The translations under genes were made by a program, and so were the position numbers. Positions 55,742 through 63,125 of a stretch of DNA of 64,000 nt are shown here, piece after piece (position 1 is the stretch's first letter; every line of letters starts with the position of its first letter). This DNA is from Sulfurospirillum diekertiae (GTDB lineage: Bacteria > Campylobacterota > Campylobacteria > Campylobacterales > Sulfurospirillaceae). The stretch is from positions 1,810,207 through 1,874,206 of the forward strand of contig NZ_CP021416.1 in the NCBI RefSeq assembly GCF_002162315.1, given 5' to 3'. Below the pieces are notes generated by a model. That model ran no database searches. It saw nothing but the letters and a program-made list of their open reading frames with translations, and was not told the DNA's origin.

Positions 55742-58003
55742 TTATTTGCTTTTGTGCATGACTGCGTCCATAAAGCCCTCTCCCCACGTATGCACATCGT
55801 TACTTCGCACAATCGCATTCATCCTTGACATTCGATACGCTCGATCATCTTCGCCTAATGTGAGAGCAAGATAGAGTGTCTCTTCCATACTTTTAGCATC
55901 ATACGGATTAGTGAGCAGTGCGCCATGCAGTTCCACCGCAGCCCCTGCAAATTCGGAGAGGACGAGTACGCCTTTGCCACCAAGATTGCCTTGTGTTGCG
56001 ACATACTCTTTGGCAACTAAATTCAGTCCATCACGAAGGGGAGTGATCCACGCCACATCTGCCACACCATAATACGCGATGACATCTTCATACGCAAGAG
56101 AGCGGTAAAAGTAACGCACAGGCGTCCAATCCAGTGTCGAAAAACGACCATTGATGCGTCCAACCATCGTATCAACATCGACTCGCAGGGCTTCGTACAC
56201 TTCCATACCTGGAGCAGCAGGCGTTACAAAGTTGAGTAACACCAAGTTTCCGATAAACTCAGGATGATTTTCAAGGAGTGTTTCAAAGGCTAAGAGTTTT
56301 TCGAGTGAGCCTTTGACATAATCAAGTCTTTCTAAAGAGAGAATGGCACGTTTGCCTACAAATTCATTGCGAATACTCTCGATTTTATGGCGAACAGCTA
56401 ATTTTTTGAGCAAAAGGTCTATTTGGGCACAGTCAATGCCAACAGGATGCGCCCCAAGGTGAACTTCTTTTCCTCCCACACGAATGCTATTGGTCACTCT
56501 ATCGACCCCAAGCGCACAGCCATAGGTCATAAAGCGTGGTGCGCATGGTGTTTGAGAGAGTATCGTGGTAGGTGCAAAACTTTGCACAACATCCACAAAA
56601 TTTTCCACATAACGAGGTATATGAAAGCCTATATAATCACATTGCAACAAACTTCCGATGATCTCACGACGCCACGGGATAATGTTGAAAATAGTAGCAG
56701 GCGGAAAGGTGGTATGGTGAAAAAAAGCAATTTTAAGATCGGGTCTTAGCATACGCAAAAAGGCAGGCACCATCCATAGATTATAATCATGAATCCAAAC
56801 AAGTGCCCCTTTGGCGGCTTCTAGCGCCGTTTGTTTAGCAAAAATCTCGTTGATTTCAAGGTAATGTTCCCAATGATCTTGCTTAAACTCCACCTTATCG
56901 GGAAATGAAAAAATGATGGGCCAAAACGCTTCTTTGGAAAATTTCTTGTAAAACAGATCAACATCTTTGGCTAAAAGAGGAATGCGCGCGGCTTGTAAAT
57001 GGGGGTATTTGGTAACATCAACATCCACTTGTACCTCAAAATTTGCAGGCGTTCTAGAAGCTTGCAATGACCAAGCGACCCATGAACCTTTGATGCCTGT
57101 CGTGAAAAAATTCAACAATGTGGGAATGATGCCATTGGGGCTTTTTGGTTTATGTCGTTTGCCATTTGCCATTTCATCAAACGGCAAGCGATGATAGACC
57201 ATCACCAAATCTGATTTTCCTGCTTTATGAATGAGAGAAGGCTTTTCACTTTTTAAAAATTCATAATGCGCAAGCCCTTCGATAATACCTGCACACCCCT
57301 CCCCAGAAGAGAGATAAACCTCTTTGCAATCACGCACCGCATGAATTAAAGCTGGCTCAGAACCACCCACAACAATACTCGAAAAACCCTCTTTAAACAT
57401 CGAAAGATCATTGAGTGTATCACCCGCGGTTACAATTTGTTCAGGAGCAAATTCAAGTTGTGCACAGAGCTTCCGCAAGGTTGCACCTTTCCCCGTTCCT
57501 TTGGGCAAAATATCGAGATACTTATGTGCTGAAAAAAGAAGCTCACAACCCAAGGCTTCCACAACAGCTCTTAGACCATCATCGATCAATCCTTCGCGCA
57601 CAAAAAACGAACAACGTCGCTCTTGGGGTACACTTTGGCGCTCCAAATACCCAAAAGGTTCAAGAGCGTCAAGAACCTGTTGTGTGCCTGGCCATACATC
57701 GGAAATACTCTGTTGCAAGGGAAAAACAGGCAGCAACGTGTCGCCATGCACGACCGTAGCGCCCACATCCGCGATAATATAATCAGGCCTTGGAACCATT
57801 GGATCGTTTAAAAGTGGCAAGATGGACTCTAAGCCTCGACCTGACACAAAAATAAGCTTAGCATGTGGAATGTTACCACTGAAAAGTTCACGTAAATGAC
57901 GACGGGCAGGCAATGGACTTGCGAGTAGCGTACCATCTAAATCGGTGGCAAGAACCACACTTGAGTTTGAGTCTAATGAAGAAGAAAGTAATTTTTTAAG
58001 CAT
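55742..58003 (-). CDS. Bifunctional glucosylglycerol-phosphate synthase/phosphatase-like protein (GT20 plus HAD)
   Basis: A 753-aa fusion. The N-terminal HAD phosphatase (1-250) has VLATDLDGTLLASP, FVSGRG and TAGDTLNDLSMF. The C-terminal GT20 domain has WIHDYNLWMVPAFLR, FFHHTTFPP, LSLERLDYVKGS and PLRDGLNLVAKEYVA. Phosphatase-first order and this length match the GgpPS proteins reported from some Pseudomonas and Azotobacter; a trehalose-phosphate synthase is the alternative. It would make the compatible solute glucosylglycerol from ADP-glucose and glycerol 3-phosphate. A strong GGAGG precedes the ATG. By eye it is richer in G+C than its neighbours, so it may be acquired. Confidence 0.8.
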   Translation of the reverse strand: MLKKLLSSSLDSNSSVVLATDLDGTLLASPLPARRHLRELFSGNIPHAKLIFVSGRGLESILPLLNDPMVPRPDYIIADVGATVVHGDTLLPVFPLQQSISDVWPGTQQVLDALEPFGYLERQSVPQERRCSFFVREGLIDDGLRAVVEALGCELLFSAHKYLDILPKGTGKGATLRKLCAQLEFAPEQIVTAGDTLNDLSMFKEGFSSIVVGGSEPALIHAVRDCKEVYLSSGEGCAGIIEGLAHYEFLKSEKPSLIHKAGKSDLVMVYHRLPFDEMANGKRHKPKSPNGIIPTLLNFFTTGIKGSWVAWSLQASRTPANFEVQVDVDVTKYPHLQAARIPLLAKDVDLFYKKFSKEAFWPIIFSFPDKVEFKQDHWEHYLEINEIFAKQTALEAAKGALVWIHDYNLWMVPAFLRMLRPDLKIAFFHHTTFPPATIFNIIPWRREIIGSLLQCDYIGFHIPRYVENFVDVVQSFAPTTILSQTPCAPRFMTYGCALGVDRVTNSIRVGGKEVHLGAHPVGIDCAQIDLLLKKLAVRHKIESIRNEFVGKRAILSLERLDYVKGSLEKLLAFETLLENHPEFIGNLVLLNFVTPAAPGMEVYEALRVDVDTMVGRINGRFSTLDWTPVRYFYRSLAYEDVIAYYGVADVAWITPLRDGLNLVAKEYVATQGNLGGKGVLVLSEFAGAAVELHGALLTNPYDAKSMEETLYLALTLGEDDRAYRMSRMNAIVRSNDVHTWGEGFMDAVMHKSK

Positions 58004-58129
58004 TGGTGCCTCCAGTGTATTTTGTCGAACAAAACCCTTTGGCTGGGCAACATTTATAAGAGAATTCCTCGTAAAAGTGAATTAAGAATCATGTAGAGTG
58101 TTGTATATCAATTTATTGTAGCTGAAACT

Positions 58130-58245
58130 TTCGTATCGGAGCTTAGGGGAAGTGGGGTAAATTCTTGTGGTGAAGCTTTACATGTAAAGATTTTATTGAT
58201 TGTAAAAGTTATAAGTTTAGTTCTGATTTCTTTTTATACACCAAT
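58130..58245. repeat. Imperfect inverted repeat centred on TTTACATGTAAA, unit 1
   Basis: The dodecamer at 58177-58188 is flanked by diverged arms (ATCGGAGCTTA on the left; AGTTTAGTTCTGAT on the right). A related structure lies at 58735-58825, on the other side of the cytosine deaminase gene, and the right arms of the two units are alignable. The spacer 58004-58233 holds no gene. Confidence 0.45.
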
Positions 58246-58674
58246 ATCTTCATTCCAAAGTTCAGGATTATTGTGTATAAAAGATTCCATCAGGTGACGA
58301 CATTTTTGGTTGTTGAGCACTTCAACTTCAACACCTCTTGACCTTACATACGCTTCTGGTCCACAAAAAGTTTGGTTTTCACCAATAACAACTTTGGGTA
58401 TGCCATAAAGCAAAATCGCACCACTGCACATATCACAAGGAGATAACGTAGAGTAGAGAGTTGCTCTACGATAATCAGCGGCACTAAGACGTCCAGCATT
58501 TTCCAAACAGTCCATTTCAGCATGCAGCACAGCACTTCCTTTTTGAACTCTTTGGTTGTGACCACGCCCTACGATTTTACCATCTATAACAAGAACAGCA
58601 CCAATAATAGGTATGCCACCCTCATCCAACCCTTTTTGGGCTTCTTCTATGGCTGCTTCTAAAAATTTATCCAT
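58234..58674 (-). CDS. Cytosine deaminase, yeast Fcy1-type (CDA fold)
   Basis: A 146-aa zinc deaminase. HAEMDCLENAGRL carries the histidine ligand and catalytic glutamate; TLYSTLSPCDMCSGAIL carries the two cysteine ligands (PC-x2-C). YGIPKVVIGENQTF, the terminal ELWNEDIG and the length match yeast-type cytosine deaminase closely and differ from TadA. It would convert cytosine to uracil for pyrimidine salvage. It stands alone, flanked by two related inverted-repeat structures, which suggests separate acquisition. Confidence 0.82.
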   Translation of the reverse strand: MDKFLEAAIEEAQKGLDEGGIPIIGAVLVIDGKIVGRGHNQRVQKGSAVLHAEMDCLENAGRLSAADYRRATLYSTLSPCDMCSGAILLYGIPKVVIGENQTFCGPEAYVRSRGVEVEVLNNQKCRHLMESFIHNNPELWNEDIGV

Positions 58675-58734
58675 AATTTTTCCCTTTTAGTTATCCTAGA
58701 TTGTTTTGTATTATAGCTTTTTTGCGATGTTGTA

Positions 58735-58825
58735 TGATACGGAAGCTAAACTTTGAAAAGTTGACTTTTTTATGTCTTTACATGTAAAAAAATGAAATTT
58801 TAGAAAGTTAAAAGTTTAGCTCCGA
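58735..58825. repeat. Imperfect inverted repeat centred on TTTACATGTAAA, unit 2
   Basis: Left arm CGGAAGCTAAACTTT near 58740 and right arm AAAGTTTAGCTCCG near 58808 are nearly complementary, with the exact dodecamer at 58777-58788 near the middle. The rest of the 58681-58904 spacer shows no gene. It resembles unit 1 at 58130-58245. Confidence 0.5.
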
Positions 58826-58904
58826 CCTTTTTATAATTTCGGCTCTCGTTTATATCTCTTTTGTGAAGAGAAATAAGAAAATCAATGTTTCTCTTCTCTT
58901 ATAT

Positions 58905-61499
58905 TTAGAAAAAATCAGCGTTTTTGTCTACCCATTTAAAATACTCAATAATATCTGTAATCTCTTGGTCATTCATATTTTGGTTTGGCATTTTAAGGTT
59001 AAAAAATTCAATGAGCTTTTTCATATAAGGCTCTTGAAATTTACTTTCAGGATTTTTAACATATTCTACAATCCATTGCTCAGCATTTTTATGGCGTTTA
59101 AGCACACCCGTTAAATCTGGACCGGAACTAACTCTGCCAATGACATGGCATCCAGAACAACCGCCTTCTTTAAAAGCCCCCTCTCCTCTCTTAACAGCTT
59201 CAGATTTTGGAGAAGCCAACACACTTGCTAACAAATCTTTAGCCCTAATAGCCGAATCAGCCGTTTTGATGATGTATTGCCATGCCATATTTTCAAACAG
59301 AATAGCATTTTCCAAATTATTTTCATTGTACGCTTTGAAAGCTTTCTCTTTCTCTGGAAGAATCTTCGCATATTGGTCTTTAGCATCTTCTACCAAGTTA
59401 TTAACAGTTGGATACTTCGAAGCTTGATTCTCTTTTAAAAATGTAAAAAGATCATCAACAACGTTTTTAGATGCTTCATTATTGGCTGTAATTTTTTTAT
59501 ACTCTTCTTGAAGCTCTGAAGGAGAGAGATTTTTGATTTTTGATTTCTGACTCCAGTCATAATCTTTTTTCGGATCTTTAACCAAAAAATATCCCATCAT
59601 TTCCAGATGTAATGCCGAACAAAATTCCGTGCAATAGTAAGGGAAAACACCTTCGATATCTGCGACAAAATCGATCTGTGCCGTTTCCCCTGGTTCGACG
59701 GAGACATGAATATCGTGATGATCAATCGTAAAACCGTGCGTTTCGTCTTCTGCACGTTCGACATTCGTAATATACATCGTTACTTTGTCCCCTTTATTGA
59801 CGGTAATATGCTCTGGATTGATATGTGAACGCACCATCGTCGCATAAATATAAACATGATCTCCTTTTCGAACAATACGTTCTTCTCCCGCAAGCGTTTT
59901 ACCTATATGCGGCTGACCCGTTTTCGGGTTTGTTCCCATAGGATATCTGACTTCGGGGTGTATTTTACTTGCGCGAATGGATGCAGCCTGATGAGGCTCG
60001 CCTAAAGGTATCGGTAAGTCGTATAACAGTTCCATCTTTTTTTCGCCAATATCAATGAGTTGATTATTTTGTGGATGCAATGGTCCGACAGGTAAAAATC
60101 TATCAATAGCTAATTTATTCAAAGCGATAAGATATTTCCCTTGAGGATCGGCAGATTTACCTTCCATCGCTTCAAGATGGCCAACATTATAGTGAATATT
60201 AACTCTGTCAAGTAGCTTCAAATTTTTATAGTCCCATTTTACAATTTGAGAATCTACATACAAAGAGCTGTAAACAATCCCATCCTCTTTTCCAAAGCTA
60301 TTATGTAGATGTCCAAGTCCCAATTCAAGTTGACCATGCAATGATTTTTTTAAATCGAGGATTGGTATACCATAAGAATCCTTGCCGATAAACTCTTTAT
60401 TCTCTATTTGTTTAATGATTTTTTTAAAGTCATAGACAGAGGCATGTGTATCTAGCTTTCCAGAAACGATAATATATTGACCGTCAGGATTCACGTCAAC
60501 TCCATGCGGAGATTTATTTTCCGGAATCAAAAAAAGTGCATTATTTTTAACTGCCACATCAATAGGAATTACTTTGTGATTATTAATGATTTTTACATTT
60601 TTTGCATCTTTTGCAAGCTCAGCTAATTTTTTCCAATTGTAAACATGTAAATAATCTGTATCGCTACGACTGCATCCCGCTTCGAAGGGAGGGAGCCCTT
60701 TTTCAATTCCTCCCGTATAAAGTTCGGAATTAAAAGAATTAGTAAATCCCCATCCATCTGAGATACCTTTTCCAGCATCTGTCAAATCTTGCATATAAGG
60801 AGGAAGTTCTAACGTAAAAGATTCTTCTGGCAAAATTCTTCCTTTTTCTTTGTCAAATTTCCAAAAAGTTACTCCCCCTCTATAAGTATCTTGGTAAGCT
60901 TCCATAGGATAATAATCGTTTGTTAAAGGTGCAGCATATTGACATGATTCAAGAATATAATCAGTATTTGGCGTCACAAAAGCGCCGCCATGATCTGATT
61001 TAAAAAGAGGGTTCACAACGATTTGAGAAGTTTCAAAATATTTTAAATTAATAACGGCAATTCTAGCATTCGCTTTATCATTAATAAAAAGGTATTTCCC
61101 ATCATAGATACCATTCGTTTCAGAAAGTGCAGGATGATGCGTGTCTCCCCAATTAATTTCTCGACCTCTTACATTGCCTTCTCTTAAAATTTCTTTTGAA
61201 TCTGTATCAAAACCATATCCTTGCCACGGTTCAGGGGTAAAAACGCTGATATATTTCAATATCCGCATAGAGGGGACACCGTAAACTAATACTTGCCCTG
61301 ATTGTCCGCCACTGGCAAACACATAATATTCATCATGTTTACCGCTAGGTTGATAGACTTTTAATGCAGCAATAGCGTCTTGCTCAGTGAGTCCGCGCTG
61401 TTGCATAATATCTTGAAATTTTGATTGAGCATACATGGATTGCACAGAAAACGTCAATCCTAGTATTATGCTATAGATAATCAATAAATATTTTTTCAT
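58905..61499 (-). CDS. nosZ: Nitrous oxide reductase with C-terminal cytochrome c domain (cNosZ, clade II)
   Basis: Reduces N2O to N2 in the periplasm. 864 aa, full length. It starts with a Sec-type signal peptide (KYLLIIYSIILGLTFSVQSMYA, no twin arginine), typical of clade II. CuZ histidine regions: DTHHPALSETNG, DHGGAFVTPN, SPHGVDVNPDG and GLGHLHNSFGKEDG. CuA site: YCTEFCSALHLEMMGY. A monoheme cytochrome c domain (about 765-864) has CSGCH and the axial-ligand region MPNQNM, as in Wolinella cNosZ. AGGAG precedes the ATG. Upstream on the same strand are a broken cytochrome c gene and a NosB-like gene; no nosDFYL genes lie downstream. Confidence 0.95.
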   Translation of the reverse strand: MKKYLLIIYSIILGLTFSVQSMYAQSKFQDIMQQRGLTEQDAIAALKVYQPSGKHDEYYVFASGGQSGQVLVYGVPSMRILKYISVFTPEPWQGYGFDTDSKEILREGNVRGREINWGDTHHPALSETNGIYDGKYLFINDKANARIAVINLKYFETSQIVVNPLFKSDHGGAFVTPNTDYILESCQYAAPLTNDYYPMEAYQDTYRGGVTFWKFDKEKGRILPEESFTLELPPYMQDLTDAGKGISDGWGFTNSFNSELYTGGIEKGLPPFEAGCSRSDTDYLHVYNWKKLAELAKDAKNVKIINNHKVIPIDVAVKNNALFLIPENKSPHGVDVNPDGQYIIVSGKLDTHASVYDFKKIIKQIENKEFIGKDSYGIPILDLKKSLHGQLELGLGHLHNSFGKEDGIVYSSLYVDSQIVKWDYKNLKLLDRVNIHYNVGHLEAMEGKSADPQGKYLIALNKLAIDRFLPVGPLHPQNNQLIDIGEKKMELLYDLPIPLGEPHQAASIRASKIHPEVRYPMGTNPKTGQPHIGKTLAGEERIVRKGDHVYIYATMVRSHINPEHITVNKGDKVTMYITNVERAEDETHGFTIDHHDIHVSVEPGETAQIDFVADIEGVFPYYCTEFCSALHLEMMGYFLVKDPKKDYDWSQKSKIKNLSPSELQEEYKKITANNEASKNVVDDLFTFLKENQASKYPTVNNLVEDAKDQYAKILPEKEKAFKAYNENNLENAILFENMAWQYIIKTADSAIRAKDLLASVLASPKSEAVKRGEGAFKEGGCSGCHVIGRVSSGPDLTGVLKRHKNAEQWIVEYVKNPESKFQEPYMKKLIEFFNLKMPNQNMNDQEITDIIEYFKWVDKNADFF

Positions 61500-61549
61500 T
61501 TTTTTCTCCTATTGATATCGCTTATTGAGCTCCAAATCTACTAATCTCG

Positions 61550-62080
61550 TCAATAACGTTTTTGAACCTCTTCTTCCGACATATGTTCCAGAATTTCACT
61601 GTGCATTTCTTCTTGTTGTTGTTTATATTCTAGTAATTTTTTGATACATTCCTTCTTTTTTTTAAGCCTATCAATTTCGTTCCCATAGCTCCTTCTCCAT
61701 TTACGCCATGGCATGGAGCACAATTGCTTTTATAGAGTTGACTGACTTTAAATTTACCTACAGATCCTGCTCGTTCTTCTAAGGCTTTAACTTTTAATGC
61801 TTGCTTTTGTCTTTCAGCTTCTCTTTCTCTTTTCTTTTTCCATCTCTTCGTTTGCATTAACTATTGGCGTTTGCACGATAACCTCAGTTATAGGTTTTGG
61901 CTTAGTGCTACTGACAATGGCAGAAATTTTTTTCCAATGTATTGACTCTCATATCGGTTATAACCATGTGTATACTCGCCGATATACCTCCTACTAAAAC
62001 AAGAATCATGAAAAAATGTTGAAGAAAAGTTGTTTTTTTGTGCTATCTGATATTTTAATGCCTTTATTTTTAATCTCCAT
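61550..62080 (-). pseudogene. Membrane-anchored monoheme cytochrome c, multiply frameshifted
   Basis: Reading across frames gives a plausible 176-aa protein. N-terminus MEIKNKGIKISDSTKKQ; a membrane helix (MILVLVGGISASIHMV); a Glu/Lys/Arg-rich coiled coil (ALKVKALEERAGS); a heme site CAPCHGVNGEGAMGTKLIG; and a helical tail rich in Gln and Glu ending VQKRY. At least four indels are needed, at plus-strand runs 62011-62016 (one base short), 61927-61933, 61830-61833 and 61651-61663. The summed length is a multiple of three. It lies between a NosB-like gene and nosZ and would have been an electron donor or assembly protein for N2O respiration. Confidence 0.7.
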
Positions 62081-62817
62081 GCGAATAAAGATAATATACT
62101 AATTGATAACAATGCCCAAAAACCAATAACAGGATAAGCATGTGTTGTAAATTGAGCAACTTTCCCGTCACCAAGAAGAATAGGCATAAATGGTTCAATC
62201 TTAATGGCACCGTCTTGCAGAGTATGTCCAAACCAATAAAGCCAATACCCGTAAATTCCTATAAACAAAAAAGGTAGGAGTACGGGAATGAGCATAAATG
62301 TGTCAATCCATTTAATGTCATAAATAATGAATAACGCAAGTAACATTGCAAGCATAATGAGAGAATAAGGAGCAAGTGCCCGCTCGTAAATTCCTCCTCT
62401 TTCCATATGAGCCATTCCAACATAATGATTAATGGTATTCATTTCATGTACCTCTCCACTTAATCCATCAAAATGAATAAATACGGGAAGGCCATAAGGA
62501 AAAGCTTCTTTAGGATAATTCGGAGCTTCAAGAGAAAATTTCCATATAGGCATTGAGGGGACACCGATTTCTTCAGAAATCTCTATCATTCCTCTTAAGT
62601 TGCCCCTGGTTTTTTGGGGCGTATTAATACTAATATACCTATCTTTTTGATAAAAATTCCACAGAGGATACACATATGATGGAATATCGCCTATTCTACC
62701 ATCTTTGATACGTTCCAAAGTTCCATGAAAACCTACCGACGGAATTACGAATCCATACAATATAATGGTTAAAGCAAATACTGCAAGTATTTTTGATATG
62801 AAATAAGTAACTTTCAT
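61888..62817 (-). CDS. NosB-like membrane protein
   Basis: A 309-aa protein as read, with one N-terminal helix (about 9-28), a periplasmic region of about 110 residues (MPIWKFSLEAPNYPKEAFPYGLP) and about four helices between residues 150 and 262 (YSLIMLAMLLALFIIYDI, FLFIGIYGYWLYWFGH, YPVIGFWALLSISILSLFAW). The last 45 residues overlap the cytochrome c pseudogene in another frame and look non-native, so the true end is probably near 62060. Position beside a clade II nosZ suggests NosB; homology is a judgement from layout only. AAGGAG precedes the ATG. Confidence 0.5.
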   Translation of the reverse strand: MKVTYFISKILAVFALTIILYGFVIPSVGFHGTLERIKDGRIGDIPSYVYPLWNFYQKDRYISINTPQKTRGNLRGMIEISEEIGVPSMPIWKFSLEAPNYPKEAFPYGLPVFIHFDGLSGEVHEMNTINHYVGMAHMERGGIYERALAPYSLIMLAMLLALFIIYDIKWIDTFMLIPVLLPFLFIGIYGYWLYWFGHTLQDGAIKIEPFMPILLGDGKVAQFTTHAYPVIGFWALLSISILSLFAWRLKIKALKYQIAQKNNFSSTFFHDSCFSRRYIGEYTHGYNRYESQYIGKKFLPLSVALSQNL

Positions 62818-63125
62818 AACCAGCTCCTTATAACTTATTATAAAAAATAACTAATCTTATTTTTTTATTTTATAACTTCATTAGTTTCTTTTTGGTCGCT
62901 AATAAGAAAAAATATAGAAAATTATTTTAATTATTTATAGTGATGGAGTGAAAACTATCTTTAAGAAATATTGATATGTATGAATCAAAGCCAAGACACT
63001 TATTAATATCGAATGCTTGCTATTATCGAGGAAGGAAATAAGAAAAATAAGAAGGGGGTCAGTTACCACCTTAAAACACCCTAAAAATATTAATAAATCA
63101 TAACCATTATTTTGTATTTTTTCCT
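62818..63125. other. Gene-free A+T-rich spacer between NosB-like gene and IS element
   Basis: This 308-base stretch shows no credible gene. It contains the AAGGAG site of the NosB-like gene, extended A/T tracts near 62835-62880 that could carry its promoter, and a GGGGGTCAGTTACCACC segment near 63054 that may belong to the end of the IS element. No FNR-type box was seen. Confidence 0.5.

Larger units (their letters stand above)
1708..58788. repeat. Dispersed TTTACATGTAAA palindrome family
   Basis: Exact 12-base copies start at 4615, 8279, 11082, 11659, 12117, 23013, 23128, 24669, 32091, 35794, 37933, 37974, 39628, 40815, 42565, 51952, 54641, 58177 and 58777. One-mismatch copies start at 1708, 6804, 14588, 15735, 15879, 21849, 27390 and 45843. 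About half lie between genes, others inside coding sequence where they encode LHVK, FTCK or LTCK. Many extend to CTTTACATGTAAAG. None lies in the final 5.2 kb (nosZ and IS region). Confidence 0.9.

Noticed and set aside
4615-58788. TTTACATGTAAA as an operator of one ordinary transcription factor
   Set aside because: Many copies lie deep inside coding regions and at gene ends rather than at promoters, which does not fit a conventional regulon.
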